A stretch of DNA of 5,427 nt, from NCBI GenBank assembly GCA_017880705.1, contig JADGRS010000243.1, positions 1 through 5,427 of the forward strand, given 5' to 3'. The DNA is from Burkholderiales bacterium. Its GTDB lineage: Bacteria > Pseudomonadota > Gammaproteobacteria > Burkholderiales > Usitatibacteraceae. The translations under genes and the position numbers were made by a program. The notes below the pieces were generated by a model. That model had not been told where the DNA came from and ran no database searches. It saw only the letters and a program-made list of their open reading frames with translations. Shown piece after piece: positions 1-5,004 of this stretch (the stretch's first letter is position 1; every line of letters starts with the position of its first letter).

Positions 1-36
1 CGTTCCTCTGCGTTTATCTACGGATCAAGCCTTTCG

Positions 37-50
37 CCCGCGCAAGCGGG
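37..50 (+). promoter_or_regulatory. Small GNRA-loop hairpin in the leader of gmhA
   Basis: CCCGC (37-41) pairs with GCGGG (46-50) around a GCAA loop, a stable GNRA-type tetraloop in RNA. It ends seven bases before the ATG at 58, so it covers part of the weak purine-rich stretch (48-53) that would have to act as ribosome binding site. I infer a possible effect on translation start; it may equally be the remnant of an intergenic repeat. The rest of 1-57 shows no recognisable gene end or promoter. The gmhA frame is open back to base 1, but without an ATG or GTG in it. Confidence 0.35.
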
Positions 51-57
51 AAGTGAA

Positions 58-651
58 ATGGACCACGCAGCCCATCTGAAGAAGCATTTCGAAGAAGGCA
101 TCGAGCTTCGCCAGCGCATGGCCGAGATTCTTCCGGCGCAGATCGCGCGGGCGGGCGAAGCCCTCGCGCACGCTCTCAAGTCCGGGAAGAAGGTCCTGTC
201 GTGCGGCAACGGGGGCTCGGCCGCCGACAGCCAGCATTTCGCCGCGGAGATGGTGGGTCGATTCGAGCGCGAGCGCCGCGGCGTGCCTGGCATCGCGCTC
301 ACCACGGATACCTCGGCGCTCACCGCGATCGCCAACGACTACGGCTTCGAACGCGTATTTTCCAGGCAGGTCGAGGCGCTCGGGCAGGAAGGCGACTTCC
401 TCCTCGCCATCTCGACCTCGGGGAATTCGAAAAACGTCATCGAGGCGATCAAGGCCGCACAGGCGCTCAATCTCGTCGTCATCGCGCTCACCGGGCGCGA
501 CGGCGGCGCCATGGGGAAGATGCTCCTTCCCCGCGACTTCCACCTCAACGTCGCCCATCCGCGCACCATGCGGATCCAGGAGATCCATCTCCTCGCGATC
601 CACTGCCTGTGCGAGGTCGTCGACAACGTGCTATTCGGAGAGAAGAAATGA
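58..651 (+). CDS. gmhA: Phosphoheptose isomerase GmhA (SIS domain, DiaA-like locus)
   Basis: A 197-residue cytoplasmic SIS-domain protein, the normal length for GmhA and DiaA. GmhA converts sedoheptulose 7-phosphate to D-glycero-D-manno-heptose 7-phosphate, the first step of LPS inner-core heptose synthesis, as a zinc-dependent tetramer. Visible motifs are SCGNGGSAADSQHFAAE (48-64), the phosphate-binding ISTSGNS loop (118-124), LTGRDGG (144-150) and RIQEIHLLAIH (172-182). H60, E64, Q174 and H182 line up with the four zinc/catalytic residues of E. coli GmhA (H61, E65, Q172, H180). E. coli DiaA, a DnaA-binding relative, lacks the Glu and the last His. The gene nevertheless lies just upstream of a dolP-like gene, which is the diaA position in E. 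coli. The sequence therefore favours an active isomerase, while a DiaA-like role in replication initiation stays possible. The ATG at 58 gives the family's usual N-terminus, although the frame is open upstream and its ribosome binding site is weak. Confidence 0.86.
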   Translation: MDHAAHLKKHFEEGIELRQRMAEILPAQIARAGEALAHALKSGKKVLSCGNGGSAADSQHFAAEMVGRFERERRGVPGIALTTDTSALTAIANDYGFERVFSRQVEALGQEGDFLLAISTSGNSKNVIEAIKAAQALNLVVIALTGRDGGAMGKMLLPRDFHLNVAHPRTMRIQEIHLLAIHCLCEVVDNVLFGEKK

Positions 652-1223
652 CGCGCAAGATTCTCGGCCTCATCGTGCTGGCATCGGCGATTCCCGTCTT
701 GCAGGGGTGCTTTCCGCTCGCGGTCACCGGCGTCGGCGCCGCGGCGGTGATGGCGAACGATCGCCGCACCACCGGAACCTACCTCGAGGACGAAACCATC
801 GAATGGAAGGTGATCGGCAGGGTGCGCGAGCGCTTCTCCGGCGCGCACGTGAACGCCACCAGCTTCAACCGCCGCGTGCTCCTCACGGGTGAGGCGCCCG
901 CCGAGGAGGCGAAGCAACAGATCGAGGAGGCGGTGCGAACCATCGACAACGTGAGGGACGTCACCAACGAGCTGCAGGTCGCCGGCGCCTCCTCGATCGC
1001 GTCGCGCGGCAACGACGTGCTGATCTCCTCGAACGTGAAGGCGCGCATGGTGAACAACGGGAAGTTCTCGCCGCTGCACGTGAAGGTCGTGACCGAGGCG
1101 GGCGTCGTGTATCTCATGGGCCTCGTCTCGCCGCAGGAAGGCGACGCGGCGGTCGAGGTCGCGCGAACCACGAGCGGCGTGAGCCGCGTGGTGAAGGTAT
1201 TCGAATACGTCGGCAACAAGTGA
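648..1223 (+). CDS. dolP: Outer-membrane lipoprotein with two BON domains (DolP/YraP-like)
   Basis: A 191-residue lipoprotein, the same length as E. coli DolP. Residues 1-20 are a type II signal peptide (MTRK, then a hydrophobic stretch) with lipobox LQGC and lipidated Cys21. Phe22 at +2 is not the Asp of inner-membrane retention, so outer-membrane sorting is expected. BON domain 1 spans about 50-112 (RRVLLTGEAP, NVRDVTNEL). BON domain 2 spans about 122-188, with the DolP-typical pattern HVKVVTEAGVVYLMGLV (144-160) and SGVSRVVKVFEY (176-187). DolP family proteins bind anionic phospholipid in the inner leaflet of the outer membrane and support outer-membrane integrity and BAM function. The ATG overlaps the gmhA stop (ATGA) and GGAG at 637-640 sits seven bases upstream, so the pair is translationally coupled. 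The order SIS gene then dolP is shared with E. coli, which supports the assignment. Confidence 0.88.
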   Translation: MTRKILGLIVLASAIPVLQGCFPLAVTGVGAAAVMANDRRTTGTYLEDETIEWKVIGRVRERFSGAHVNATSFNRRVLLTGEAPAEEAKQQIEEAVRTIDNVRDVTNELQVAGASSIASRGNDVLISSNVKARMVNNGKFSPLHVKVVTEAGVVYLMGLVSPQEGDAAVEVARTTSGVSRVVKVFEYVGNK

Positions 1224-1233
1224 CCGTTCGTCG

Positions 1234-1262
1234 GCCCGCGGCGCGCGTTCGTGCGCGCGGGC
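1234..1262 (+). terminator. GC-rich UUCG hairpin after dolP, possible terminator
   Basis: A seven-pair stem, 1241-1247 with 1252-1258 (six G-C pairs and one G-U), closes on a TTCG loop. GCCC (1234-1237) with GGGC (1259-1262) extends it past a three-base bulge. It begins 11 bases after the dolP stop, which is typical terminator or 3'-end-protection placement. No run of T follows, so it does not meet the classical intrinsic terminator pattern and may only stabilise the transcript end. Confidence 0.45.
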
Positions 1263-1265
1263 GAT

Positions 1266-1275
1266 TACAGCTGTA
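1266..1275. promoter_or_regulatory. Palindrome TACAGCTGTA upstream of the cyclase gene, possible operator
   Basis: A perfect 10-base palindrome with nearly symmetric AT flanks (ATTACAGCTGTATT, 1264-1277, 12 of 14 symmetric). It lies in an AT-rich island within very GC-rich DNA, about 85 bases before the diguanylate cyclase start. The symmetry fits a dimeric regulator site. I do not recognise the regulator, and no convincing -35/-10 pair is visible next to it. Confidence 0.3.
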
Positions 1276-1309
1276 TTCGGAGGAGTGACGCAGCGCACTT
1301 CGACGCCTG

Positions 1310-1317
1310 CCCCCCCC
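1310..1317 (+). repeat. C8 homopolymer tract upstream of the cyclase gene
   Basis: Eight consecutive C residues lie 40 bases before the ATG at 1358. Just downstream is an 8-base direct repeat ATCCATTG (1325-1332 and 1340-1347), the second copy running into the ribosome binding site. Runs of this length can vary by slippage, and here length change would alter leader or promoter spacing rather than the reading frame. No function is proven. Confidence 0.4.
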
Positions 1318-1357
1318 AAGGACAATCCATTGCACAAAGATCCATTGAGGATGTGCG

Positions 1358-2914
1358 ATGCGTTGGGGACTCGAAGGAGCGGGCGAAGCGTTGCGTTCAC
1401 CCATACCGTGGGTGGCGCTCACCGCGACGCTGGCGCTGTCCGCGGTGGGCTGGATCGGACTCGAGCGCAGCCGCTCCGACGACGCGCGCTCGCAGTTCGA
1501 CAGGCGCACCGCGACCGCGGAGGCCGCGATCCGCTCGCGCATGCTCTCCTACGAGCAGGTCCTTCGCGCCGGCGCCGCACGCATCGCCTCGGCCCCGGCG
1601 GTCTCGCGCCGCGAATACCGCGACTTCGTCTCGCACCTGGGACTCGAGGAGCGCTTTCCGGGCATCCAGTCGATCGGGTTTTCCGAGCGCGTGAAGGCCT
1701 CGCAACGCGACGCGCACGTGAAGCGCATGCGCGCCGAAGGCTTTCCCGACTACGAGATCCGCCCGACCGGTGAGCGCGACGAGATGTTCCCGACCGTCTT
1801 CAACGAGCCGTTCCTGTCGCGCAACGCGCGCTTCATCGGCTTCGACGCGTATTCCGAGCCGACCCGCCGCGCGGCGATGGATCGCGCCCGGGAGAACGCC
1901 GACGCCGCGATCACGGGCAAGCTCGTCCTGATCGGCGATGCCTATCGCGGAACGCAGCCGCAGCAACCCGGCTTCGTCATGTACATCGCCGTGTTCGACA
2001 AGGACGTGCGCACGCTCGGCCCGGCCGAGCGCGACGCCGCGCTGCGGGGATTCGTCTTCAGCCCGTTTCGCGTGCACGAGCTCATGCGCGGCATCCTCGA
2101 CGAAGGCGTGCTGCAAGTGCTCGACATGCAGGTCTACGACGGCCCCTCCATGAGCCCCGAGAACGAGCTCATCGACACGCGCACCGCATGGCGCGTGACG
2201 GCCGCGGACTCCGTGCCCACGTTCTCGCGCCAGGTGAGCTTCCCGATGCCGGGGCGCCTCTGGACGATCCGGTTCATCTCGCGGCCGGAGTTCGACGCGG
2301 CGCTGCAGCACACGAGGCCCTGGGGCGTGCTGGGCGCCGGAATCCTCGCGAGCGTGGTCCTCTTCTTCCTCACGGTGGCGCTGGTCGCCGCGTGGAACCG
2401 CGCGCACCACCTGTCGATGCGCGATCCGCTCACCGGCCTCTACAACCGCCGCTACCTCGAGGAAACCATGGGCCGCGAGCTGCCGCGCGCGCGGCGGCTG
2501 GGCGAGAGCGTCGGCGTGATCGTGATCGACATCGACCATTTCAAGCGCTTGAACGACACCTTCGGCCACGATGCCGGCGACTTCGTCCTCGAGCGCACCG
2601 GCGAGCTTCTTCGCGCGGCGACGCGCAACAGCGACATCGCATGCCGCTTCGGCGGCGAGGAGTTCGCCGTGATCCTGCCGGGCGCCACCCTCCTCGTCGC
2701 GCGCAATCGCGCCGAGGCGATCCGCGCCGCGCTCGAGTCGCTCAAGATCGAATTCGAGGGCACGCCCCTGGGCCCGCTCACCGTGTCCGCGGGCGTCGCC
2801 TCGATGCCGCCCCACGGGCAGGATTGGGCGTACACGCTGCAGCAGGCCGACCGCGCGCTCTATACCGCGAAGCAGGCTGGACGCAACCGGGTGGTCGCCG
2901 CAGTCAGCGATTGA
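1358..2914 (+). CDS. Membrane-bound diguanylate cyclase, CHASE-GGDEF
   Basis: A 518-residue protein expected to make c-di-GMP from two GTP in response to a periplasmic signal. A membrane segment lies at about 16-34. The periplasmic CHASE sensor domain is about 77-265, with the typical SIGFSERV (105 on), YEIRPTGERDE (132 on) and FDAYSEPTRRAAMDRARE (162-179). A second membrane segment is at about 323-345. The GGDEF domain follows: DPLTGLYNRR (356-365), metal-binding D391 in DIDHFK, N399 for guanine contact, active-site GGEEF at 432-436, and C-terminal AGRNRVV. The inhibitory site RNSD (423-426) sits exactly five residues before GGEEF, so product feedback inhibition should be intact. There is no EAL or HD-GYP domain. 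GAGG at 1347-1350, seven bases before the ATG, decides the start. The gene has its own 134-base upstream gap and so is probably transcribed separately from dolP. The ligand is unknown; CHASE domains bind small molecules such as cytokinins in plant receptors. Confidence 0.93.
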   Translation: MRWGLEGAGEALRSPIPWVALTATLALSAVGWIGLERSRSDDARSQFDRRTATAEAAIRSRMLSYEQVLRAGAARIASAPAVSRREYRDFVSHLGLEERFPGIQSIGFSERVKASQRDAHVKRMRAEGFPDYEIRPTGERDEMFPTVFNEPFLSRNARFIGFDAYSEPTRRAAMDRARENADAAITGKLVLIGDAYRGTQPQQPGFVMYIAVFDKDVRTLGPAERDAALRGFVFSPFRVHELMRGILDEGVLQVLDMQVYDGPSMSPENELIDTRTAWRVTAADSVPTFSRQVSFPMPGRLWTIRFISRPEFDAALQHTRPWGVLGAGILASVVLFFLTVALVAAWNRAHHLSMRDPLTGLYNRRYLEETMGRELPRARRLGESVGVIVIDIDHFKRLNDTFGHDAGDFVLERTGELLRAATRNSDIACRFGGEEFAVILPGATLLVARNRAEAIRAALESLKIEFEGTPLGPLTVSAGVASMPPHGQDWAYTLQQADRALYTAKQAGRNRVVAAVSD

Positions 2915-2986
2915 GGAAATTGGTGTCAGGTACGAATTTCGGCGGCCGAAATTCGTACCTGAAATTCGTACCTGACACCAATTTCC
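2915..2986. repeat. Long inverted repeat element, copy 1 (REP/MITE-like)
   Basis: Arms at 2915-2940 and 2961-2986 are perfect 26-base inverted repeats around the core TTGGTGTCAGGTACGA. The 20-base spacer repeats part of the right arm: GAAATTCGTACCT occurs in tandem at 2948-2960 and 2961-2973. A second, nested 15-base hairpin (2928-2942 with 2946-2960, CGG loop) can therefore form instead of the full one. The element starts on the base after the cyclase stop codon. It is less GC-rich than the genes around it and related to the element at 4917-4998. In RNA it would form a strong stem and could end or protect the cyclase transcript. No transposase gene or target-site duplication is visible. Confidence 0.9.
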
Positions 2987-2993
2987 GTAGAAT
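2965..2993 (+). promoter_or_regulatory. Tentative sigma-70 promoter for rfaE2
   Basis: TAGAAT at 2988-2993 differs from the -10 consensus by one base and is 31 bases before the GTG at 3024. Seventeen bases upstream is TTCGTA (2965-2970), a poor -35 lying inside the right arm of the inverted repeat. If real, the transcript would start near 3000 with a leader of about 24 bases. The weak -35 keeps this speculative. Confidence 0.3.
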
Positions 2994-2998
2994 GACCC

Positions 2999-3019
2999 AA
3001 TTGGTCTCTGACACCGGTT
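2999..3019 (+). repeat. Degenerate third relative of the GGTGTC repeat, leader hairpin
   Basis: The stretch reads AATTGGT CTCTGAC... ACCGGTT. As RNA, 2999-3005 pairs with 3013-3019 (five Watson-Crick and two G-U pairs). The reverse complement contains GGTGTCAG, the core of the two long repeats, so this looks like a single decayed arm. It lies just before the rfaE2 start and supplies the in-frame TGA (3009-3011) that sets the upstream limit of that gene. Confidence 0.5.
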
Positions 3020-3023
3020 TTCC

Positions 3024-3500
3024 GTGACGCCTTCCTTCGAAGCGAAGATCTGTGAACCCGGGAAGCTCGCCGCACGCGTGGGCGCGCTCGCGCGGCCGCT
3101 GGTCTTCACGAACGGCGTCTTCGATCTCCTCCATCGCGGTCACGTGACCTATCTCGCGGAGGCGCGCGCGCTCGGGAAGTCGCTGGTGGTCGCGCTCAAC
3201 TCCGACGCATCGGCGAAGCGCCTGGGCAAGGGCGACGATCGGCCGATCAACGGGCTCGAGGAGCGCCTCGCCGTCGTCGCGGCGCTCGAAAGCGTATCGC
3301 TCGTCACCTGGTTCGACGAAGACACGCCCATCGAACGCATCATCGCGTGCCGCCCCGAGCATCTGGTGAAGGGCGGCGACTGGGCGGTCGAGCGCATCGT
3401 CGGCGCGAAGGAGGTCGCGAGCTGGGGCGGCAGCGTGCATTCGATCCCCTTCCGGCACGATTTCTCGACGACGAAGCTCCTCTCGAGGATCCGCACGTGA
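3024..3500 (+). CDS. rfaE2: D-glycero-beta-D-manno-heptose 1-phosphate adenylyltransferase (RfaE2/HldC)
   Basis: A 158-residue cytidylyltransferase-fold enzyme matching the C-terminal half of E. coli HldE. It joins ATP to heptose 1-phosphate to give ADP-heptose, the donor precursor for LPS inner core. Visible motifs are FTNGVFDLLHRGH (28-40, with nucleotide-binding H37 and H40), VALNSDASAKRLGKG, RPINGLEERLAVVAALE, LVKGGDW and the C-terminal STTKLL (148-153, the ISSTK-like loop). The kinase half of HldE is absent, so this is the stand-alone form, and a separate HldA-type kinase should exist elsewhere. The start is GTG at 3024: an in-frame TGA at 3009 rules out anything further upstream, and this start leaves the usual short N-terminal helix before FTNG. 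No good Shine-Dalgarno sequence precedes it. It shares a pathway with gmhA upstream and overlaps the next gene by four bases. Confidence 0.93.
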   Translation: MTPSFEAKICEPGKLAARVGALARPLVFTNGVFDLLHRGHVTYLAEARALGKSLVVALNSDASAKRLGKGDDRPINGLEERLAVVAALESVSLVTWFDEDTPIERIIACRPEHLVKGGDWAVERIVGAKEVASWGGSVHSIPFRHDFSTTKLLSRIRT

Positions 3501-4918
3501 ACGATCGCCCCGCTCCCGGCCTCGCCGACCGCCTGAGGGCCATCGTCGGGGAACGCGGTCTTGTGGGCGAAGACCGCGAGAAAGCGCCTTTCGAGACCGA
3601 TTGGCGCGGCCAGTACCACGGGCGCGCCGCCGCGGTCGTGAAGCCGGCAAGCACCGACGAGGTCGCGCGCGTCGTCACGTTGCTTGCGCAGGAGAGGATC
3701 GCCATGGTCCCGCGGGGCGGCAACACGAGCCTCTGCGGCGCCTCGGTCCCCGACGATTCAGGCACGCAGGTCGTGATCAACCTCTCGCGCATGAATCGCG
3801 TGCGCGCCGTGGACCCCGACAACAACACGATGACGGTCGAGGCGGGATGCGTGCTCGAGGCATTGCAGAACGTCGCCGACGAGCACGGGCGCTTCTTCCC
3901 GCTTTCCCTCGGCGCGGAGGGCAGCTGCGAGATCGGCGGCAACCTGTCGACCAACGCGGGCGGCACCGGCGTGCTGCGCTACGGCAACACGCGCGAGCTG
4001 GTGCTGGGCCTCGAGGTGGTCCTTCCCGATGGCCGCCTGTGGAGCGGGCTGCGAGGGCTGCGCAAGGACAACACCGGCTACGATCTCAAGCATCTGTTCG
4101 TGGGCGCGGAAGGCACGCTCGGCATCATCACCGCGGCGGTGCTCAAGCTCTTTCCGAAGCCGCGCTCGCGCGCGACCGCGTTCGTCGCCATCGCCGATCC
4201 CGCGGCCGCCGTGGCGCTTCTCTCGAAGCTTCGCGAAAGCTGCGGCGAGCGCATCACGGGCTACGAGCTGATCTCGCGCGTCTGCGTGGATCTCGTGCTC
4301 AAGCACATACCCGCGGCGCGCGACCCGCTCCCGGCACGCCACGCCTGGTACGTGTTGGTGGAGCTCTCGGATAGCGCTCCCGGAGATGCGATCGGCGCGC
4401 TCTTCGAGGCCGCGCTCGGCGAGGCCGCCGAAGCGGGCCTCGTCGCCGACGCGATGATCGCGGCGAGCGAGGCGCAGCGCGACGCGCTGTGGCAGATGCG
4501 CGAGGACATCACGGAAGCGCAGAAGCTCGAGGGCGCTTCCATCAAGCACGACGTCTCCGTGCCCGTGAGCCGCGTCCCCGAGCTCATTTCACGGGCCACC
4601 GCCGCGCTCGAAGCGCGCTTCCCCGGCATCCGCGTCGTCGCCTTCGGCCACGTGGGCGACGGCAACATCCACTACAACTGCTCGAAGGCGGATCGCCAGG
4701 AGGCGGCCGCGTTCTTCTCCGAGTCGCCCGCGGTAAACCACGTGGTGTACCAGGTGGTGAACGACCTGGGCGGCTCGATCAGCGCGGAGCACGGCCTGGG
4801 CGTGCTGAAGCGCGACGAGATCCGCCTCTACAAGAGCGCCCTCGAGCTCGACCTCATGCGCGCGATCAAGCGCACCCTCGATCCGCACGGGCTCATGAAT
4901 CCCGGCAAGGTCCTCTGA
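3497..4918 (+). CDS. FAD-linked D-2-hydroxyacid dehydrogenase (D2HGDH/GlcD family)
   Basis: A 473-residue flavoprotein with an FAD_binding_4 (PCMH-type) domain at about 40-220 and an FAD-oxidase C-terminal domain at about 225-473. FAD-domain motifs are PRGGNTSLCG (72-81), GGNLSTNAGG and LRKDNTGYDLKHLFVGAEGT. H385 and H392 (HVGDGNIH) with E431 match the metal ligands of D-2-hydroxyglutarate dehydrogenase. H432 in SAEHGLG is the likely catalytic base. R335 and K350 (KHDVSVP) match its carboxylate-binding positions. The C-terminus ends MNPGKVL. The closest resemblance I recall is to D-2-hydroxyglutarate dehydrogenase, which oxidises the D-hydroxyacid to a 2-oxoacid and passes electrons to a quinone or ETF. 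D-lactate or glycolate cannot be excluded. The GTG start overlaps the rfaE2 stop (GTGA), with CGAGGA at 3484-3489 as ribosome binding site. A longer open frame begins upstream but runs inside rfaE2. Confidence 0.88.
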   Translation: MNDRPAPGLADRLRAIVGERGLVGEDREKAPFETDWRGQYHGRAAAVVKPASTDEVARVVTLLAQERIAMVPRGGNTSLCGASVPDDSGTQVVINLSRMNRVRAVDPDNNTMTVEAGCVLEALQNVADEHGRFFPLSLGAEGSCEIGGNLSTNAGGTGVLRYGNTRELVLGLEVVLPDGRLWSGLRGLRKDNTGYDLKHLFVGAEGTLGIITAAVLKLFPKPRSRATAFVAIADPAAAVALLSKLRESCGERITGYELISRVCVDLVLKHIPAARDPLPARHAWYVLVELSDSAPGDAIGALFEAALGEAAEAGLVADAMIAASEAQRDALWQMREDITEAQKLEGASIKHDVSVPVSRVPELISRATAALEARFPGIRVVAFGHVGDGNIHYNCSKADRQEAAAFFSESPAVNHVVYQVVNDLGGSISAEHGLGVLKRDEIRLYKSALELDLMRAIKRTLDPHGLMNPGKVL

Positions 4919-4998
4919 AAATTGGTGTCAGGTACGATTTTCGGCGGCGTGCATCGGCATGCCGATGCTTCCGAAAATCGTACCTGACACCAATTTTC
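4917..4998. repeat. Long inverted repeat element, copy 2, probable bidirectional terminator
   Basis: Arms at 4917-4944 and 4971-4998 are perfect 28-base inverted repeats sharing the core TTGGTGTCAGGTACGA and the following CGGCGG with copy 1. The 26-base loop holds a perfect 18-base palindrome, GCATCGGCATGCCGATGC (4951-4968), giving an inner seven-pair stem with a CATG loop. The element begins inside the dehydrogenase stop codon (4916-4918) and ends six bases before the stop of the convergent hydrolase gene. Each strand would show a long stem ending in AATTTT, so a terminator role for both genes is a fair inference. No flanking duplication is visible. Confidence 0.9.
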
Positions 4999-5004
4999 TG
5001 AGCG

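Noticed and set aside
201..647. N-terminal extension of the DolP-like protein back to 201
   Set aside because: The extension is an Arg-rich out-of-frame reading of gmhA. The ATG at 648 has a good ribosome binding site and gives a proper lipoprotein signal peptide.
1285..1773. GTG open frame after GGAGGA, possibly joined to the cyclase by slippage at the C8 tract
   Set aside because: The GGAGGA touches the GTG, leaving no spacing. With C7 the frame would match the cyclase but meets TGA at the ATCCATTGAGG repeat before the ATG, so no fusion arises.
1397..3109. A 570-residue minus-strand open frame opposite the diguanylate cyclase
   Set aside because: It is a shadow of a GC-rich gene. Its translation is rich in Arg, Ala, Glu and His with no recognisable domain, while the plus strand has clear CHASE and GGDEF motifs.
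3347..3496. Longer start for the dehydrogenase
   Set aside because: These codons lie inside rfaE2 in another frame and encode low-complexity Arg/Gly-rich sequence. The GTG at 3497 gives the usual family N-terminus with a ribosome binding site.
58..3500. A single heptose-biosynthesis operon from gmhA to rfaE2
   Set aside because: The 134-base gap with a hairpin, the cyclase gene and the long repeat separate them. They are near neighbours but probably not cotranscribed.
2915..4998. CRISPR array or phage attachment sites
   Set aside because: There are only two long repeats about 2 kb apart with genes between them, no spacer-sized periodicity, and no integrase or Cas gene. The inverted symmetry is not that of attachment sites.
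2915..4998. Composite transposon with the repeats as insertion-sequence ends
   Set aside because: No transposase lies between or beside them, and no target-site duplication is visible at either element.
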